A DNA stretch of 31,132 bases from a virus. The stretch spans positions 1-31,132 of IMG/VR virus record IMGVR_UViG_3300049812_001703; one strand, written 5' to 3'. This document shows positions 7,373 through 16,232 of the stretch, one piece after another. A program made the translations under genes and the position numbers. The notes beneath the pieces are model-generated. The model had not been told where the DNA came from, ran no database searches, and saw nothing but the letters and a program-made list of their open reading frames with translations. How positions within the stretch are numbered: position 1 is the first letter of the stretch; every line of letters begins with the position of its first letter.

Positions 7373-7843
7373 TTAGCTATCAGCGAAAGGAGTTACGGCC
7401 TCACCAGAGCCAAGAAGCATGCCCTGCACAAGGTACACGTTATCTTCAATGGCAGTGATCTCGACGTAAGAACCCTTGTCGCCACCAGTGGTGGTGCCGT
7501 TCATCGAAATGACATCGTTAGACGCTGCTGGAGCATAGGTCTCTGTCAGGCCAGAATCTTCCATGACAGAAAGCGAACCAACAAACTTGTCGGTGCCGTC
7601 AGTCTTGATGTCACAATCGCTGCAATCGGTACCAACGAAGAAGGTGTAGCGAGCGCCGAGAGTGTCGGTGGTGATGGTCGGGAGGGTAACCGCGCCGTCG
7701 GCATCGTTGATCTTGATGATGCGGCCAACGTGATTGTCATAGGTGAGGGTGGTCTCTGCGGTGATGTTAACCATCGCGTTAGAGCCTTGTGCGGTGAAAC
7801 CGCGCTGGGACCGGACTGGACCCGAAAAAGTTGTTTTAGCCAT
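7373..7843 (-). CDS. Head fibre / decoration-like virion protein
   Basis: 156 residues. It starts MAKTTFSGPVRSQRGFTAQG and continues with 'TAETTLTYDNHVGRIIKIND', 'AVTLPTITTD' and a two-cysteine 'TDCSDCDIKTDG' motif. The pattern matches small trimeric head-fibre or decoration proteins of marine phages as I remember them. It is the first gene after the capsid-gene terminator at 7904-7933, so it may be made at a different level from the capsid protein. ATG at 7843 has AGGAA a few bases upstream. Confidence 0.7.
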   Translation of the reverse strand: MAKTTFSGPVRSQRGFTAQGSNAMVNITAETTLTYDNHVGRIIKINDADGAVTLPTITTDTLGARYTFFVGTDCSDCDIKTDGTDKFVGSLSVMEDSGLTETYAPAASNDVISMNGTTTGGDKGSYVEITAIEDNVYLVQGMLLGSGEAVTPFADS

Positions 7844-7903
7844 GAGGAACTCCTTGTCGCGGCTATTGTCAGCAAGATGCTGTCAAGGTTCCTATACAGT
7901 ATA

Positions 7904-7933
7904 CAAAAAGAAAGGGCGGCCCAGAAGCCGCCC
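7904..7933 (-). terminator. Intrinsic terminator after major capsid gene
   Basis: GGGCGGC/GCCGCCC 7-bp stem with a 6-nt loop, followed on the minus strand by a T-rich tract (TTTCTTTTT). It lies 26 bp after the capsid stop. Confidence 0.8.
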
Positions 7934-7941
7934 AATCAACA

Positions 7942-7959
7942 TTTGTACCCTAGTACACT
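7942..7959. promoter_or_regulatory. Palindromic operator site
   Basis: TTTGTAC-CCTA-GTACACT. One arm is perfect and the GTAC core is intact. It sits at the stop codon of the major capsid gene, just before the intrinsic terminator on the minus strand. Confidence 0.6.
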
Positions 7960-8864
7960 TACGCGCCCGGAGAGCCGTAAATGCCAAGCGGGTCGGATAC
8001 GCCGAAGCTATAACGCTCACGAGCCTTATAGCGGACGTTGCCGGTGTCGAAGTCACCATCCATCGAAGTAGACATCGAGGTACGGACGAAGTGCTTCATG
8101 CCATTCGGAACATCCGTGGTCACGAAGAACGCATCCGTATCTGTCAGGTAGTGGTTGACACGATAACCCTCAGGGATCGAGCCATTACTACGCAGAGCGT
8201 TGATGTCGTTATCGGCGGTGCCTGTACGCAGGTCGGTTTGAAGCAGGCGAGTAGCAACAAACATCAGTGCAGGCGGAACGATGAGCTTGCGAGGACGTGC
8301 AGCAATCAGAAGGCCACGCTCATCAGTGAACGCAGCGATGTTGATTACAGCATCTTCCAGCGAGGTCTCGTTCAGATCCACAGCAGTGCTGGGACGGTTG
8401 GCGTTGTTACCACCAGCTACGGTCGGATGGGAAGCGTTGAACAGTGTCACGCCATCGCCCGACTGGAACGTGGTGAAGCCAGTGTTAAGCAGCGAAGCTG
8501 CTTTGACCTGCTTGGTGTACGCCATGGCGCGAGCCAGAGCCTTGGTGTAGCGAGCCGAAAGAGCGTCGTAGAGGTTGTCCTCCATAGCTTCTTCGGTCAC
8601 CGAGAAGCCCATTGCAACCGTTTCGTGGTTGTAACGAGCAGTGTAGGACTCTTGCGCGTTGTCGTAAGAGATCGCCGAACCTTCAGGCTTTACGGGCGCT
8701 GCCCCAAATCCCGAAAGTTTAACTTCCTCCTCAAAGCTACGCTCTGAGTTCTCAGTTTCGTAAATCTCTGCATGCTCGTTCTCGTACTTTGCGTACTCAA
8801 GACCGTAAAGAGCATTCAGACCCGGCAGGAGTTCCTTCAGGAGTTGTGCGCGAGAAATAGCCAT
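7959..8864 (-). CDS. Major capsid protein
   Basis: 301 residues, the usual size for a compact HK97-fold capsid subunit without a fused protease. The N-terminus 'QLLKELLPGLNALYGLEYAK' and the segments 'TARYNHETVAMGFSVTEEAM' and 'LNASHPTVAGGNNANRPSTA' match the major capsid family of marine and Mu-like phages. Surroundings fit: scaffold, decoration-like protein and portal lie upstream in the same transcript. The gene is followed directly by a palindromic operator (7942-7959) and an intrinsic terminator, as expected for the most highly expressed late gene. Confidence 0.9.
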   Translation of the reverse strand: MAISRAQLLKELLPGLNALYGLEYAKYENEHAEIYETENSERSFEEEVKLSGFGAAPVKPEGSAISYDNAQESYTARYNHETVAMGFSVTEEAMEDNLYDALSARYTKALARAMAYTKQVKAASLLNTGFTTFQSGDGVTLFNASHPTVAGGNNANRPSTAVDLNETSLEDAVINIAAFTDERGLLIAARPRKLIVPPALMFVATRLLQTDLRTGTADNDINALRSNGSIPEGYRVNHYLTDTDAFFVTTDVPNGMKHFVRTSMSTSMDGDFDTGNVRYKARERYSFGVSDPLGIYGSPGA

Positions 8865-8879
8865 AACTCAAAAGCCCCC

Positions 8880-9476
8880 TTATGCCGCGCCAGCAGCTGT
8901 GGTCAGCTGATGGTAGTTGAACTTACAAACGAGAAGCGGGAAGTCAGTTCCCTTCTCGTCACCTTGGTCGCCACCGAGGTAATCAATGACCTTGATTGGG
9001 TCGGTAGAGGTCGTAGCAAGCTCCGAAATGTCCAGAGCCACACGGCTGACCTTGAAGGTCGTGTTCGGTGCGGTCTGAACCAGAGTGCAGTTCTTGCCGT
9101 AGATGTCGCCAGTGTTGGTCGGTGCGCCATCAGCTTGGATGACAAACTCAACACTGGGGTTATCTACAACAAATGCCATTGCGTCAGACGCAACAGTGCT
9201 TGAGGGCCACAGCTGGCTGAAAGTCAGCTGCTTGGTGTTGGGGTCCGTAAACGAACAACCCATGAAAATACCCACGAGATCAATCGCGGAGGTACCTACG
9301 TCGGACTGCTTTTCGATGGTGGTTGCGGTGCCGCCATCAACGAGTTGGACGATATCGCCCATCGCAATGTCAGTTCCGTAACCGGATGCAATCGGATACT
9401 GGCGGAATACTTCCTGCCCACCAGCGCCGGTGCGGCCAATCGGGCGCAGACCGAAGGGAGCGGCTGTCGAAGACAT
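8880..9476 (-). CDS. Capsid decoration / head-associated protein
   Basis: 198 residues beginning MSSTAAPFGLRPIGRTGAGG, with 'RQYPIASGYGTDIAMGDIV', 'GIFMGCSFTDPNTKQLTFS' and 'DAMAFVVDNPSVEFVIQADG'. This family sits just upstream of the major capsid gene in many marine phages and is usually treated as a decoration or minor capsid protein (recognised from memory). It is beta-rich throughout with no catalytic motif. Fifteen bases separate it from the capsid gene. Confidence 0.75.
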   Translation of the reverse strand: MSSTAAPFGLRPIGRTGAGGQEVFRQYPIASGYGTDIAMGDIVQLVDGGTATTIEKQSDVGTSAIDLVGIFMGCSFTDPNTKQLTFSQLWPSSTVASDAMAFVVDNPSVEFVIQADGAPTNTGDIYGKNCTLVQTAPNTTFKVSRVALDISELATTSTDPIKVIDYLGGDQGDEKGTDFPLLVCKFNYHQLTTAAGAA

Positions 9477-9530
9477 GTCTTGTTCCTTCCTTCTATCTAG
9501 CCATTACAAACGGTAAGCGCCAGTTTTAGG

Positions 9531-9974
9531 TCACTTACCAAACGAGGTTTTCGTAGACCGCTCTGGGTTCAGAACGGGCATACGAGGGTCGGATTGGCGC
9601 AGGTAGTTATTGTCAACAGATTCCATTTGACTGGAGTTCATGTCGTCATGTGCTTCCCTACGCGATTCCACATAGTCGGTCGAGTTCTCGCAAAGCAGCA
9701 AGCCTCCAACCTCAACATTACCTTCAAATCGAGAGTCGATATCAGGCAACACTTGGAGTTCAGGATGATCTTCTGCCTTCACCGGCGTCCAGCCCTCACG
9801 AAACTTAGACGAGACGTTCTTGTTGTCGCTCTCACCGAGGGTGGCTGTGCGAACCCAGCGGTATTCAACACCGTCACGGGGTTCGGGGTCAGGCAACATA
9901 GTCGGTCTGGTCCAGCTTTTTTTGCGCTCTGTGGTCTCACGAGATTCCGTAGAGCGAGGCTTGCGATTAGACAT
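9531..9974 (-). CDS. Conserved virion protein, unknown
   Basis: 147 residues with a signature 'RPTMLPDPEPRDGVEYRWVR' followed by 'NVSSKFREGWTPVKAEDHPE' and 'NVEVGGLLLCENSTDYVESR'. I know this family from the scaffold-capsid interval of marine phages, where its role is unresolved. The polar, partly disordered C-terminus ('QMESVDNNYLRQSDPRMPVL') suggests a peptide that docks on the capsid interior. ATG at 9974 overlaps the end of the scaffold gene. Confidence 0.7.
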   Translation of the reverse strand: MSNRKPRSTESRETTERKKSWTRPTMLPDPEPRDGVEYRWVRTATLGESDNKNVSSKFREGWTPVKAEDHPELQVLPDIDSRFEGNVEVGGLLLCENSTDYVESRREAHDDMNSSQMESVDNNYLRQSDPRMPVLNPERSTKTSFGK

Positions 9975-10902
9975 TAGAAGACTCCTTCAAGAGTTGCGCC
10001 GCATATTGCTCAGGGCTAAGGCCAAGCCTCTTGGCGAGGGAGACTTGGGTTGAGGTAAGCTGCACTCTGCGTGGTTTTTTTGCACTCCGACTAGCGGGGG
10101 CAACCACGTTGCCAGTTTGACGGGCAGGTGCTTCCTCAACTTCTTGCCCACCAAACTTGTCTGGAAACCGCTGACGCATAGATGCGTCAATGCGGCTGTA
10201 ATACTCATCTGCTTGCGTCTGAGGATTAATGCCGCTTTTCACAAGCGACTCATGCACCCCAAATGCAAAGCCTGTCATTTCTGTGTCCTCACCAAACCAT
10301 TGGTTTTCGGACGCCCATGCCTTTGTTCTTTCATCCGGTTCCGCCACCTTGGGCTTTACCGCGATATTCTCAGGAAGTGCCTCGGCCTCCTGTGGCTTGG
10401 GCTTATATGACTGAACCCTAAACTTTTCATTCTGAAGAGAGGTCAGCTTTTCCTGTGCCTCGATCAGCTTGTCTGGGTCGCCGATCTCGTAGGCCTCTTT
10501 GTAAGCTGCCTTTGCCTTGTCAAGCTCGGCCTCAACGCGGCCCTTGGCTTGCTCAACAAGAACGCCCTCACCCTCTGCAAGGGTTTTCTTGAGGCGTTGA
10601 TTCTCCTCATGGATCTGACGGGCATAGCTTACCGCTTCTTCTTGAAGCCGTGAGGCTTCTTCTTTGCGGCGGCGCTCCTCGTGGAACTCATACTTCAGCT
10701 GCTTAATGCGCTTTTGCACATTCTCGCCGTAGTTTGAGATCTCATCGTCCTCTGGAACCTGAGCTTCAGCTTCCTCGGCGCGACGGGGCTTGCCCTTGTC
10801 CTCCTCTGGGGTGTCATCAACGATATCCACCTCAAATTCGGTGTCGCCGATATCAACATCCAGAGCTTCTTCAGCAATTTTTTCAGCGGCGTTGGTACTC
10901 AT
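9967..10902 (-). CDS. Scaffolding protein
   Basis: 311 residues with an acidic N-terminus (residues 1-60). A long coiled coil follows from about 60 to 165 ('KRIKQLKYEFHEERRRKEEA', 'LQEEAVSYARQIHEENQRLK'). A Pro-rich linker leads to a helical, basic C-terminal tail ('TSTQVSLAKRLGLSPEQYAA'). This layout and its position between portal and capsid are typical of internal scaffolding proteins, whose basic C-terminus docks to capsid subunits. Its start overlaps the co-chaperonin stop (ATGA). Confidence 0.85.
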   Translation of the reverse strand: MSTNAAEKIAEEALDVDIGDTEFEVDIVDDTPEEDKGKPRRAEEAEAQVPEDDEISNYGENVQKRIKQLKYEFHEERRRKEEASRLQEEAVSYARQIHEENQRLKKTLAEGEGVLVEQAKGRVEAELDKAKAAYKEAYEIGDPDKLIEAQEKLTSLQNEKFRVQSYKPKPQEAEALPENIAVKPKVAEPDERTKAWASENQWFGEDTEMTGFAFGVHESLVKSGINPQTQADEYYSRIDASMRQRFPDKFGGQEVEEAPARQTGNVVAPASRSAKKPRRVQLTSTQVSLAKRLGLSPEQYAAQLLKESSNV

Positions 10903-11264
10903 GCTCTTGCATATCCTCTTGGGTCATCGACAACCGCCTCAACGGTGTCGTCATTGATAAGACGGAACTCTTCCTTTTCGACCTTAAATCTGGTTCCAGA
11001 ATAAGATCGGAAGATCACGAAGTCGCCCTCTTTGCAATAAGGGCCATTTGGGAACTTATCAGTATCACCGTAAGCATCAGGCCCCATCTTGACGACGAAC
11101 CCAATTAGAGATGCTGTCTGTTCCGCTGACTTCAGCTTGTCTGGCATGTAAATGCCCGATTCCGTTTTCTCTTTAACCTCAAGCGGCTTGATCAAGAGTT
11201 TGTACCCGGACGGTTCCGGGATCTTGGATGCGACCTCATTGGTCGATACTTCAGCAGAATACAT
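10899..11264 (-). CDS. GroES-like co-chaperonin
   Basis: 121 residues with the Cpn10 beta-barrel pattern: 'PSGYKLLIKPLEVKEKTESG', then 'IYMPDKLKSAEQTASLIGFV' in the mobile-loop region, and 'CKEGDFVIFRSYSGTRFKVE' leading to the end strand. Phage co-chaperonins such as T4 gp31 replace host GroES so that GroEL can fold the capsid protein. Placement directly upstream of scaffold and capsid genes supports that role. The N-terminal 15 residues and the tail after the barrel are extensions relative to bacterial GroES, which is about 95-100 residues. Confidence 0.85.
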   Translation of the reverse strand: MYSAEVSTNEVASKIPEPSGYKLLIKPLEVKEKTESGIYMPDKLKSAEQTASLIGFVVKMGPDAYGDTDKFPNGPYCKEGDFVIFRSYSGTRFKVEKEEFRLINDDTVEAVVDDPRGYARA

Positions 11265-11365
11265 CTGTTTTCCTAGCAGTGATTAAGGTTCACAGTACCT
11301 TGCAGGGTCTCCCCTGAAAGTCTCCACAAAAACAATATACCTGACCGCAATCAGGCGCGGAAGCC

Positions 11366-11548
11366 TTATTCGCCTTCCAATTTTGATTGAAGATCAAGGA
11401 TGTCACGCTCAATAAGGGCGAGCGCCTCAACCTTGCCAACGAGGCGAACATACTCCTCGTGGTTTTCGCATCCGCCACCGGCCATATGGTCAGCGATATC
11501 ATTGAGGTATCCTCTTATGAAGTTACGAATGGTTTCCAGTTCACGCAC
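11366..11548 (-). CDS. Small helical protein, unknown
   Basis: 60 residues, predicted all-helical ('LETIRNFIRGYLNDIADHMA', 'EEYVRLVGKVEALALIERDI'). The start is GTG at 11548 overlapping the portal stop (GTGCGTGA), so translation is probably coupled to portal synthesis. Similar helical miniproteins follow portal genes in marine phages. Function unknown. A gap of about 100 bp with small hairpins separates it from the co-chaperonin gene. Confidence 0.7.
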   Translation of the reverse strand: MRELETIRNFIRGYLNDIADHMAGGGCENHEEYVRLVGKVEALALIERDILDLQSKLEGE

Positions 11549-13973
11549 TGTCTATCTCCCTTGCGATCTCTCTACCAAGCTCAATGCCGTCCCTGACATC
11601 TTCTCGCTTGTTTTTCTCAAGCTCAGAGGCAATCTGAACGCCAACACGGACACCCTCTCGCTTTTCCTCTGACTCAATACGCTCTTTCTGAATATCAATG
11701 TTTTCAGACTTTGCCTTCATATCAGCTTGGAGCTTGGCAATATCAAGCTGCTTCTTATGCTCAAACTCAGCCTCTTTGAGGGTCATCTCGCGCTGCTGGA
11801 TCTGAGTAAGCGGATCTTGCTGCTGCTGCATGGCTTGCTTTTGTGCAACCTCTGCCTGATCTTTGCGGAGAAGTTTTTCAGCTGCCTGAGCCGCCAGCCT
11901 TGAGATTTCAAGCTCGACATCCTCCGGCAGCGGCTTCTCTTCGTCCGGCATTGCCACGCCAAGCTGCTTTTCGATTTCTTTGCGGTACTGATGCGCCACA
12001 TGCTCTGTGATGTGCGCCGAAAGAGAGGCCTTGATAGCGCCCGCAAACGGAGACTGCCCAACAATCTCTTGGAGCTTTGGATCTTGAGCCGCCGCAAGGT
12101 GAACCTGAATGTGGGCCTCATGGTCCTGATACTTAAATGCTTTGACCGGCTCTTGCTTGAGGATGGCCATGTTCTCCGTCACCGGATCTGCTGGCTTGAT
12201 GTCGTCAGGCAGCTTGATGATTTCATCAGCGTCTTTGATGCCAAGAACCTCAAGCATCTGGCGGTGCAGCCTGCCCATGTCGTAAAGATTAGGGGCTTGC
12301 TGCGCCAACTGCATAGCGGCCTGATACTGCACGACCCTTTGCGACATCGTCGCCGCATTCGGGTCTGAAACAGGGATGACATCCACCCGCGAGTCGAAAT
12401 CAGCACGACGATCAAAGTTACCATCCATTTCGTAGGCGTACTCAGATGGCATGTAATCGCGGATAATCTTCGACAAAAGACGAAGCTCATTCTTGAGGGA
12501 GGCATGGAGGCGAGCCTGAACACCAGACATCACCTTCATGCTGCGTTCCATCAAAGCTAGCGTCGTGCCGACTGGAGCCTGCGGGTTGAGGTTTCCAACT
12601 TGTACATCAGCAACGGAGCCAATCCGTCTCCCCTCTTCCACGATATTTCCGAGAAGTTGATATAGTACCGATGAGGGTTCCTTGTAAGGAAGGAATGCAA
12701 TCGAGTCCCGAATAGCACCACCCGGTACGTCCACGTCACGGAACTCACCCGGCATGAGAGGCGAATCGTCGCCTTTAATACGAAGGCCCCTAGCTTTAAG
12801 GCCAGCTGGCAAGTTGCTAAGCGTGCCAGCATCAATAAGTTGACGAAGAATACTTGTGGCACTCTTAGCAAGACCACCAATAAGGTGAATAAGACCCGTT
12901 CCATAGAACCCAAGGCCCGGTAGGTACCTGTAGTGAACAAAGTGCGGTCTTTTACGCTTCTTAGAATCGTCTTCATACCAGTTCCTCCTGACAGAGAGGA
13001 CCGTAAGTGACGACTTATCGATGGTCACCACATACGGGCGAGCTATACCATCAGGGTCATCGAAAGGTTCTGGCAAGTCAAGATCAACGTGCATTTCCAG
13101 TATGGTATGACGGTCATCCTCTTCCATAACGGCAGTTTCGCCGTCTATCTCGTCATACTTTTCCTGAATGTCTGAGTAATCCGGCTCCGGGTCAGGAAGA
13201 TCAACGTCAACATAGAAACCATTCACCTGAAGCTCGATGATCTCGTTTGGCGTCTTCTTCATGACATGGGTGTAGCGCGGACATGTGGATAGGTCCGACG
13301 CGCCATAAGAAACGACGAAGTCCTCCGCAGGCACGAACATCGCACAAGGACGCTCCATCAGCGGATCGTAGTAAACTTTCTTGAAAGCGGAACCGGCAAG
13401 CGGAAGACGAAAGAGCATTTGCTCTGTCTCGTCACGATATTCAGTCATCTCCTCAGTGAGGAGGTAATTCATCTCAGTTTCAACGCGCTCGGCCTGCTCG
13501 TTTTTATCCTGATCCTTTTTGCCCATGATCTTGGTCCGCACGGGGCCGGACGCAGGAAAGATCTCCCCCATAGCCTGAGCTTGGAAACGCACAACCGCTT
13601 CGGTAAGAACCGGATGGAACACGCCAGCAGCGCCCTGCCAAGGCTGCGTGCGTTCTTCGATCTTCATTCCCAGAAGGTCTAGGCCCTTTACATAGCTCCG
13701 TGCCCAATCCTTACGGGACTGACGGTCGGCGACAAAATCATCAACAAGTTCAGATGCCAAATCTTGAAGGTCAGCCTCCTCCATGAACTCAGCCAAGTTG
13801 GCATCGTGATCAGGGCCAGCAATCGATTCTGCCACCTCTCCGGTGAAATCGATAATCATCGCCTCATCATCTGTGCTTATCGACACCGCATCAGGATTTA
13901 CGACTTCAACTTGGACCTCATCAGTGGACTCCATGTCCAAGTCTGCTGGGTTCATTTGCTTTTCAACGGCCAT
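11541..13973 (-). CDS. Portal protein
   Basis: 810 residues, large for a portal. An acidic N-terminus (about 1-75) precedes the portal core ('DWARSYVKGLDLLGMKIEER', 'PWQGAAGVFHPVLTEAVVRF', 'RLPLAGSAFKKVYYDPLMER', 'YLPGLGFYGTGLIHLIGGLA'). A Gln/Glu/Lys-rich coiled coil occupies about residues 680-810 ('DPLTQIQQREMTLKEAEFEH'). Portals form the 12-subunit DNA gateway at one capsid vertex. The long C-terminal helical region may form an extended barrel in the capsid (inference). ATG at 13973 has AGGAG six bases upstream. Confidence 0.92.
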   Translation of the reverse strand: MAVEKQMNPADLDMESTDEVQVEVVNPDAVSISTDDEAMIIDFTGEVAESIAGPDHDANLAEFMEEADLQDLASELVDDFVADRQSRKDWARSYVKGLDLLGMKIEERTQPWQGAAGVFHPVLTEAVVRFQAQAMGEIFPASGPVRTKIMGKKDQDKNEQAERVETEMNYLLTEEMTEYRDETEQMLFRLPLAGSAFKKVYYDPLMERPCAMFVPAEDFVVSYGASDLSTCPRYTHVMKKTPNEIIELQVNGFYVDVDLPDPEPDYSDIQEKYDEIDGETAVMEEDDRHTILEMHVDLDLPEPFDDPDGIARPYVVTIDKSSLTVLSVRRNWYEDDSKKRKRPHFVHYRYLPGLGFYGTGLIHLIGGLAKSATSILRQLIDAGTLSNLPAGLKARGLRIKGDDSPLMPGEFRDVDVPGGAIRDSIAFLPYKEPSSVLYQLLGNIVEEGRRIGSVADVQVGNLNPQAPVGTTLALMERSMKVMSGVQARLHASLKNELRLLSKIIRDYMPSEYAYEMDGNFDRRADFDSRVDVIPVSDPNAATMSQRVVQYQAAMQLAQQAPNLYDMGRLHRQMLEVLGIKDADEIIKLPDDIKPADPVTENMAILKQEPVKAFKYQDHEAHIQVHLAAAQDPKLQEIVGQSPFAGAIKASLSAHITEHVAHQYRKEIEKQLGVAMPDEEKPLPEDVELEISRLAAQAAEKLLRKDQAEVAQKQAMQQQQDPLTQIQQREMTLKEAEFEHKKQLDIAKLQADMKAKSENIDIQKERIESEEKREGVRVGVQIASELEKNKREDVRDGIELGREIAREIDSA

Positions 13974-14109
13974 GGCAGGCTCCTAAGTTATGCTTTTCCA
14001 TAATAACAGACCATCTGCCATGGTGGGAGCCTTCCATCCGGCTGACTACTTTCCACCCCTTGGATTCGTACTCTAGTATTTTTTCGTGAGTCACAAACCT
14101 GAGGGTCAT
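13963..14109 (-). CDS. Small protein between large terminase and portal
   Basis: 48 residues: MTLRFVTHEKILEYESKGWK followed by 'VVSRMEGSHHGRWSVIMEK'. ATG at 14109 lies directly after the terminase TAG, and the stop overlaps the portal start. The 'YESKGWKVV...HHGRWSVIMEK' pattern looks like a compact alpha/beta fold seen in other small phage proteins. No function is known. It fills the only gap between these two genes, and translational coupling through the overlaps supports it being real. Confidence 0.65.
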   Translation of the reverse strand: MTLRFVTHEKILEYESKGWKVVSRMEGSHHGRWSVIMEKHNLGACHGR

Positions 14110-14110
14110 G

Positions 14111-15619
14111 CTAGTAGTATTCGACAGGTCTTTTGTAGATTGGCTCGTCGTCCCAGTCATCCATAACACTCCTAATCCAGCCACCCTGCCTGAATCGCAG
14201 CATGGCTTGGGTTGTGGAGTCCACCAAGTCATCATGTTCTCCCGCTGGGAACGCAGCGCACTCCTCAATCACCTCTTCAGCCCATCTGGTCGGAGGTGCC
14301 CAGACAACCCCTGAGGCGAACAAGTCGCTCACTGCGTTCACGCGAGCTATCTTATCCTGTCCACGAGACGGTGTAAACTCGGTGACCGGAATGCCCATTG
14401 CCCGAAGCTCGAAAATAAGCGGAGATCCGGCGGCCTTGGCTTCCACGATCATCTGATCAGGCTCATATTCCCAATATTTCTCGTATGCAGCGCGTTTTAG
14501 CTCTGGAAACTCCAGTTTTTCCTTGTATGCGTCGAGAAGAATGAGGTTCGGTACCGTTTCACCCTGATCATTCGGGTGATTGAACACCCCCCACGTCGTA
14601 CAGGCGGAGTAGTCGGCCCTTTGGGTCTTCAAAAACGCCGTATCCCAGCTTTGAATGATGGCCTCACACGGTGGCGGGCTTTCATATTCCCACTCTCGCC
14701 ACCATTCGCGCTTAATTAGAGCGCCTTCTTCCGATGTCGGGTCTTGCTGGTATTGCGCCGACCATTTCGACACCGGGAGTTCGGCCTTTAGGGACTCTAG
14801 CTGCTCTTTAGGCCAGAACTCAGGCCAGAGCGGGTCGCCGGATGGCATGATTGCCGGAAACTCAATGACCTCCCACTCGTCTGCGCCGTCTCTTTGCGTG
14901 GCTGACTTGATGATTTGCCCGGTGAGGTCCCGTGTTGACCACCTTGTCATCACCACAATGATCGATCCCCCCGGCTGAAGACGCTGACGGGGTCCAGATG
15001 TGTACCACTCGTAGACCTTGTCGTAGACTTCGGGGTTGTATGCACCGATAGCGGCTTCCTGCTCCGAGTGCGGGTCATCAATAATCAGAACATCAGCGCC
15101 CTTACCGGTCACGGCACCGCCAACACCGATGGCGAAGTAATCGCCTTTCTTGTTGGTGTTCCATCTACCGGCGGCTTTTGAGTCCGAGGACAGTTCGATG
15201 CCGGGGAAAACCTCTTGGAAGTCCTCTTGGTCGATGAGGTTACGCACCTTACGGCCAAAGCCCACTGCCAGTTCGGCTGTGTGCGCGGTCTGAATGATCT
15301 TCTTTTCGGGATATTTGCCGAGGAACCATGCCGGGAACAGGTATGACGCGAACTCGGACTTGGTATGCCGGGGTGGCATGTTGATTATCAGGCGCTTTAG
15401 CTGGCCATTTGCCACCCTCTCAAAGGCATCAGCCATGATGGCATGGTGCCGACCACCGATAAAAGACGGCCACATCCTGTGGACAAACGGCAAAAACTTA
15501 TCTCTGGACTCTTCCTTGGCCTTTGCTTCCTCAAGCTCAACCAGCAGATCCAGTATTTCTTGCTTCTTGTCGGGCGGGAGGTTGTTGATTTTACCCTTGA
15601 TGGCATTCAGCGAGTTCAT
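14111..15619 (-). CDS. terL: Terminase large subunit
   Basis: 502 residues using ATG at 15619, which overlaps the upstream stop as ATGA and has GGAGAC upstream. An upstream in-frame ATG at 15646 lacks a binding site. The ATPase domain has a Walker A-like 'PPRHTKS' at residues 82-88 and Walker B 'ADVLIIDDPHSE'. The nuclease domain shows acidic residues in 'SWDTAF', 'MIVEAKAAGSPLIFEL' and 'EHDDLVDSTTQAM'. The motor translocates DNA into the procapsid through the portal and cuts it. The Walker A (PPRHTKS in place of GxxxxGK[S/T]) is typical of this terminase group. Confidence 0.95.
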   Translation of the reverse strand: MNSLNAIKGKINNLPPDKKQEILDLLVELEEAKAKEESRDKFLPFVHRMWPSFIGGRHHAIMADAFERVANGQLKRLIINMPPRHTKSEFASYLFPAWFLGKYPEKKIIQTAHTAELAVGFGRKVRNLIDQEDFQEVFPGIELSSDSKAAGRWNTNKKGDYFAIGVGGAVTGKGADVLIIDDPHSEQEAAIGAYNPEVYDKVYEWYTSGPRQRLQPGGSIIVVMTRWSTRDLTGQIIKSATQRDGADEWEVIEFPAIMPSGDPLWPEFWPKEQLESLKAELPVSKWSAQYQQDPTSEEGALIKREWWREWEYESPPPCEAIIQSWDTAFLKTQRADYSACTTWGVFNHPNDQGETVPNLILLDAYKEKLEFPELKRAAYEKYWEYEPDQMIVEAKAAGSPLIFELRAMGIPVTEFTPSRGQDKIARVNAVSDLFASGVVWAPPTRWAEEVIEECAAFPAGEHDDLVDSTTQAMLRFRQGGWIRSVMDDWDDEPIYKRPVEYY

Positions 15620-15819
15620 GTGGCCGTTTCGTCTCCGGTCTCGCATTTAAAGAAAAACTGAAACGGCACCGAGGGTAGTGTGGGAACAACTGCCTTTGCC
15701 ATTTCGCGAACTCGCGCCCTACATACCTCCTCTTCGAGATATGGTCCACGGTTATCGGTAAATTGCATGCAGGCGTCAGGCCTTCCCATTACGCAGGCTA
15801 AAACTATCGCAGTGAACAT
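15616..15819 (-). CDS. Small protein with signal-like N-terminus, unknown
   Basis: 67 residues. The N-terminus 'MFTAIVLACVMG' is a short hydrophobic segment that could be a signal or anchor. Three Cys (residues 9, 17 and 33) occur in 'LACVMGRPDACMQFTDNRGP' and 'EEEVCRARVREM'. I recognise similar small proteins beside terminase genes in marine phages, but no function. Its stop overlaps the terminase start. A further Cys near the C-terminus could allow a second disulphide if exported. Confidence 0.65.
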   Translation of the reverse strand: MFTAIVLACVMGRPDACMQFTDNRGPYLEEEVCRARVREMAKAVVPTLPSVPFQFFFKCETGDETAT

Positions 15820-15821
15820 AG

Positions 15822-16061
15822 CTACTCATGCACACACCTATTCATCAGAACAGATTTTGCAAGCTCCAAAAGAAAGACCATTTCAGGGGCCTTTCCGTGT
15901 GACGTGGCCATGAAAAGGTTACCGTCTTCCGTCCAGCCAATAACCATGGCCTCCGTCATTGTCACCTCGTCCTTCAGGACCTCAAGCATCTCCCTTGGGT
16001 CCAATTCTGCTTCTTCGTTCAGAACCGAAGTGTGCGGAAACTCTATTATGTTGTCAGTCAT
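15822..16061 (-). CDS. Small conserved phage protein, unknown
   Basis: 79 residues: 'MTDNIIEFPHTSVLNEEAEL' then 'EMLEVLKDEVTMTEAMVIGW' and 'GNLFMATSHGKAPEMVFLLE'. The 'IGWTEDGNLFMATS...ALLLELAK' type pattern is common in small phage proteins that I recall without function. A strong GGGGG-containing binding site precedes ATG at 16061. It is the first gene downstream of the AT-rich intergenic region 16062-16351. Confidence 0.7.
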   Translation of the reverse strand: MTDNIIEFPHTSVLNEEAELDPREMLEVLKDEVTMTEAMVIGWTEDGNLFMATSHGKAPEMVFLLELAKSVLMNRCVHE

Positions 16062-16193
16062 AAGGCCCCCAAGTCAACATCTCCCGTCACGGCGGGGGAG
16101 CGAAAGGACAGCTCAACCCCGCCGGAGGCACCGGGAGACGGTGTGCCTCCCTAGTATCTTATAGTAACTATAGACTACTAACTAGATATAGAC

Positions 16194-16232
16194 CTCTAAT
16201 AGGTATATTATATATATACTATTAGAGATAGA
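16194..16232. repeat. AT-rich palindrome island
   Basis: CTCTAATAG (16194-16202) faces CTATTAGAG (16219-16227) across an alternating TA core, a near-perfect hairpin. The 14-mer CTATTAGAGATAGA (16219-16232) recurs at 26684-26697. It lies in the 290-bp gap 16062-16351, which also holds a GC hairpin (GGAGGCAC/GTGCCTCC) and an operator. Confidence 0.6.

Noticed and set aside
7858-7886. Minus-strand TTGACA at 7886-7881 as promoter for the head-fibre-like gene
   Set aside because: The hexamer at the correct distance is GCCGCG, so no -10 is present, although the box shares TTGACAGCATCT with the primase promoter.
11265-11365. Terminator between the small helical gene and the co-chaperonin gene
   Set aside because: Short hairpins exist (CCTGA/TCAGG; CAGGG/CCCTG) and one is followed by TATATTGTTTTT, but the stems are only 5 bp and the genes are probably co-transcribed.
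14065-14082. Additional palindrome (TTCGTAC-TCTA-GTATTTT)
   Set aside because: One GTAC core half is broken and the outer arms do not match. It lies within a small coding gene.
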